8,833 nt of DNA from an uncultured Brevundimonas sp. (GTDB taxonomy: Bacteria; Pseudomonadota; Alphaproteobacteria; Caulobacterales; Caulobacteraceae), in contig CAMPGL010000085.1 in assembly GCA_946885435.1 (NCBI GenBank), positions 1-8,833 on the forward strand, in the 5' to 3' direction. Position 1 is the stretch's first letter; the number at the start of each line of letters is the position of its first letter. Shown here in pieces: positions 7,602-8,833 of the stretch. Below the pieces are notes generated by a model. That model saw only the letters and a program-made list of their open reading frames with translations, had not been told where the DNA came from and did no database searches. The position numbers were made by a program, and so were the translations under genes.

Positions 7602-8833
7602 ATGATCCCTGTCGTTCTTCTGGCCCTGTTCGCCTTTTCGGTCGGCGTCTACGCCTTCGCGCGTCGCCGCGCCGTGGCCATGGCTGCTGCCGACGGCCCC
7701 CGGCCGCACTCCCGGCCGCGCCACCATGCCGCCTACGCCGCCATCTGGACGGCGGTCCCGGCGCTTGTCCTGCTGATCGCGCTGGCGATCGGCGGACCCC
7801 GCATCACCACGGCCATCACCTGGAACGACCTGCCCGCGGGCGCCGACCTGCTGCAGGAGCCGATGCGCTCACAGTTCCAGATCGACGCCACCATCATCGC
7901 GCACGGCGGCCAGCCCTCGGCGGTGACCTATCCGCCCGCCGCGGCCGGCGAACTCCAGTCCCACGCCGAACGGATCCGCGGCCTGGATGGAATGCTGCGG
8001 CTCGGCGGGATCGTCGCGGCGCTCGCGGCCGCCTTCATCGGGGCGGGTTTCGCCTTCTTCCGTATGCGGAGGGACTTCCGCGCGCGCAATGCGGTCGAGG
8101 GTTGGGTCGCCGCCCTGCTGGTGGTCTGCTCGGCGGTGGCGGTCCTGACGACGCTCGGCATCGTGCTTTCGCTCGTCTGGGAATCGCTGCGCTTTTTCCA
8201 GGCCGTCTCGCCGCTGGAGTTCCTGACCGGCACCCACTGGAGCCCCCAGATCGCCATCCGCAGCGATCAGGTCGGCTCGACCGGCGGTTTCGGAGCCCTG
8301 CCGCTGTTCGCCGGCACCTTCCTGATCATGCTGATCGCCATGATCGTTGCCGCGCCGATCGGCCTGATGGCGGCCATCTATCTCGCCGAATACGCCGGCA
8401 AGCTGCAGCGCGCCTGGATCAAGCCTGTGCTCGAAGTGCTCGCCGGCATCCCGACGGTGGTCTACGGCTTCTTCGCCGCCCTGACCGTCGGCCCCGCCTT
8501 CCGGGGCTTCTTCAACGGCCTGGGCGCCCAGCTCGCCGGGGGGCCGTTCAACGACCTTGGCCTGTATCTGATGAGCGTCCAGAATCAGATGGCGCTGGTC
8601 GCGGGGGTGGTGATGGGCGTCATGCTCATCCCGTTCGTGTCGTCACTGTCAGACGACATCATCAACGCCGTGCCCCAGTCGCTGCGCGACGGCAGCTACG
8701 CCATGGGCGCGACGAAGTCCGAGACGGTCACCAAGGTGGTGCTGCCCGCCGCGCTTCCCGGCGTGGCCGGGGCCATGCTGCTGGCCGTCAGCCGCGCCAT
8801 CGGCGAGACCATGATCGTGACCATGGCGGCGGG
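7602..8833 (+). CDS. pstC: phosphate ABC transporter permease PstC, long form (3' end outside window)
   Basis: PstC is one of the two membrane subunits of the high-affinity phosphate importer PstSCAB; it also passes phosphate status to PhoR through PhoU. From ATG 7602 the frame is open for 410 codons to the window edge. An N-terminal extension includes a hydrophobic helix at 1-20, a second at about 47-64, a periplasmic-looking stretch (65-130), and further helices at about 134-153 and 168-192. This fits the long PstC form with the extra N-terminal domain (DUF3708-like). The permease core starts near 233 and contains A-G-I-P-T-V-V-Y-G-F-F (281-291). The EAA-type ATPase-docking loop is at about 364-387, with S-Y-A-M-G-A-T and V-L-P-A-A-L-P-G, followed by the typical S-R-A-I-G-E-T-M. 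The ribosome binding site is weak (GGA 5 nt upstream), and TTG 7599 or TTG 7584 are alternative starts after the in-frame TGA at 7557. pstA, pstB, phoU and phoB are expected downstream. Confidence 0.95.
   Translation, partial: MIPVVLLALFAFSVGVYAFARRRAVAMAAADGPRPHSRPRHHAAYAAIWTAVPALVLLIALAIGGPRITTAITWNDLPAGADLLQEPMRSQFQIDATIIAHGGQPSAVTYPPAAAGELQSHAERIRGLDGMLRLGGIVAALAAAFIGAGFAFFRMRRDFRARNAVEGWVAALLVVCSAVAVLTTLGIVLSLVWESLRFFQAVSPLEFLTGTHWSPQIAIRSDQVGSTGGFGALPLFAGTFLIMLIAMIVAAPIGLMAAIYLAEYAGKLQRAWIKPVLEVLAGIPTVVYGFFAALTVGPAFRGFFNGLGAQLAGGPFNDLGLYLMSVQNQMALVAGVVMGVMLIPFVSSLSDDIINAVPQSLRDGSYAMGATKSETVTKVVLPAALPGVAGAMLLAVSRAIGETMIVTMAA

Overview
The window is dense, GC-rich bacterial chromosome with no mobile elements, RNA genes or CRISPR. 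It most resembles an alphaproteobacterium of the Caulobacterales (Caulobacter/Phenylobacterium/Brevundimonas group). The grounds are: a phoR gene directly upstream of a long-form pstC; an MHYT-type hybrid histidine kinase; a eukaryote-like NADP isocitrate dehydrogenase; an argH-lptM pair with overlapping start and stop; a DUF2939 protein; and a possible promoter of the form TTGNNNS-N14-GCTATACC, close to the Caulobacter housekeeping consensus. Genus cannot be fixed from the sequence alone.

Layout. (1) 2-774, plus strand: the 3' part of argH (arginine biosynthesis), whose stop overlaps the start of a small lipoprotein gene of the LptM/YifL type. (2) 778-1504, minus strand: a small two-gene group, a DUF2945 (Tudor-like) gene followed by a DUF4282 two-helix membrane protein gene, ending 3 nt from the lipoprotein stop. 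(3) 1632-2852, plus: icd, with a candidate promoter in the 127-bp divergent region upstream. (4) 2921-3718, plus: a membrane protein with an N-terminal segment resembling a Phd/YefM antitoxin DNA-binding domain, one transmembrane helix and a C-terminal DUF2939 domain. Its start codon lies inside a perfect 10-bp inverted repeat. (5) 3715-6015, minus: an MHYT-PAS-HisKA-HATPase-REC hybrid kinase, convergent with gene 4 and sharing a palindromic CTAG as both stop codons. (6) 6124-7518, plus: phoR, divergent from the hybrid kinase. (7) 7602-8833, plus: the first 410 codons of pstC, running off the window.

The right-hand third is the start of a phosphate-starvation locus. PhoR senses phosphate status through the Pst transporter and would phosphorylate PhoB, and a candidate Pho box sits in the last codons of phoR, just upstream of pstC. 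The most unusual item is gene 4: its architecture and start-codon palindrome suggest, without proving, a membrane-tethered and possibly self-regulating DNA-binding protein. No gene-free stretch exceeds 127 bp.
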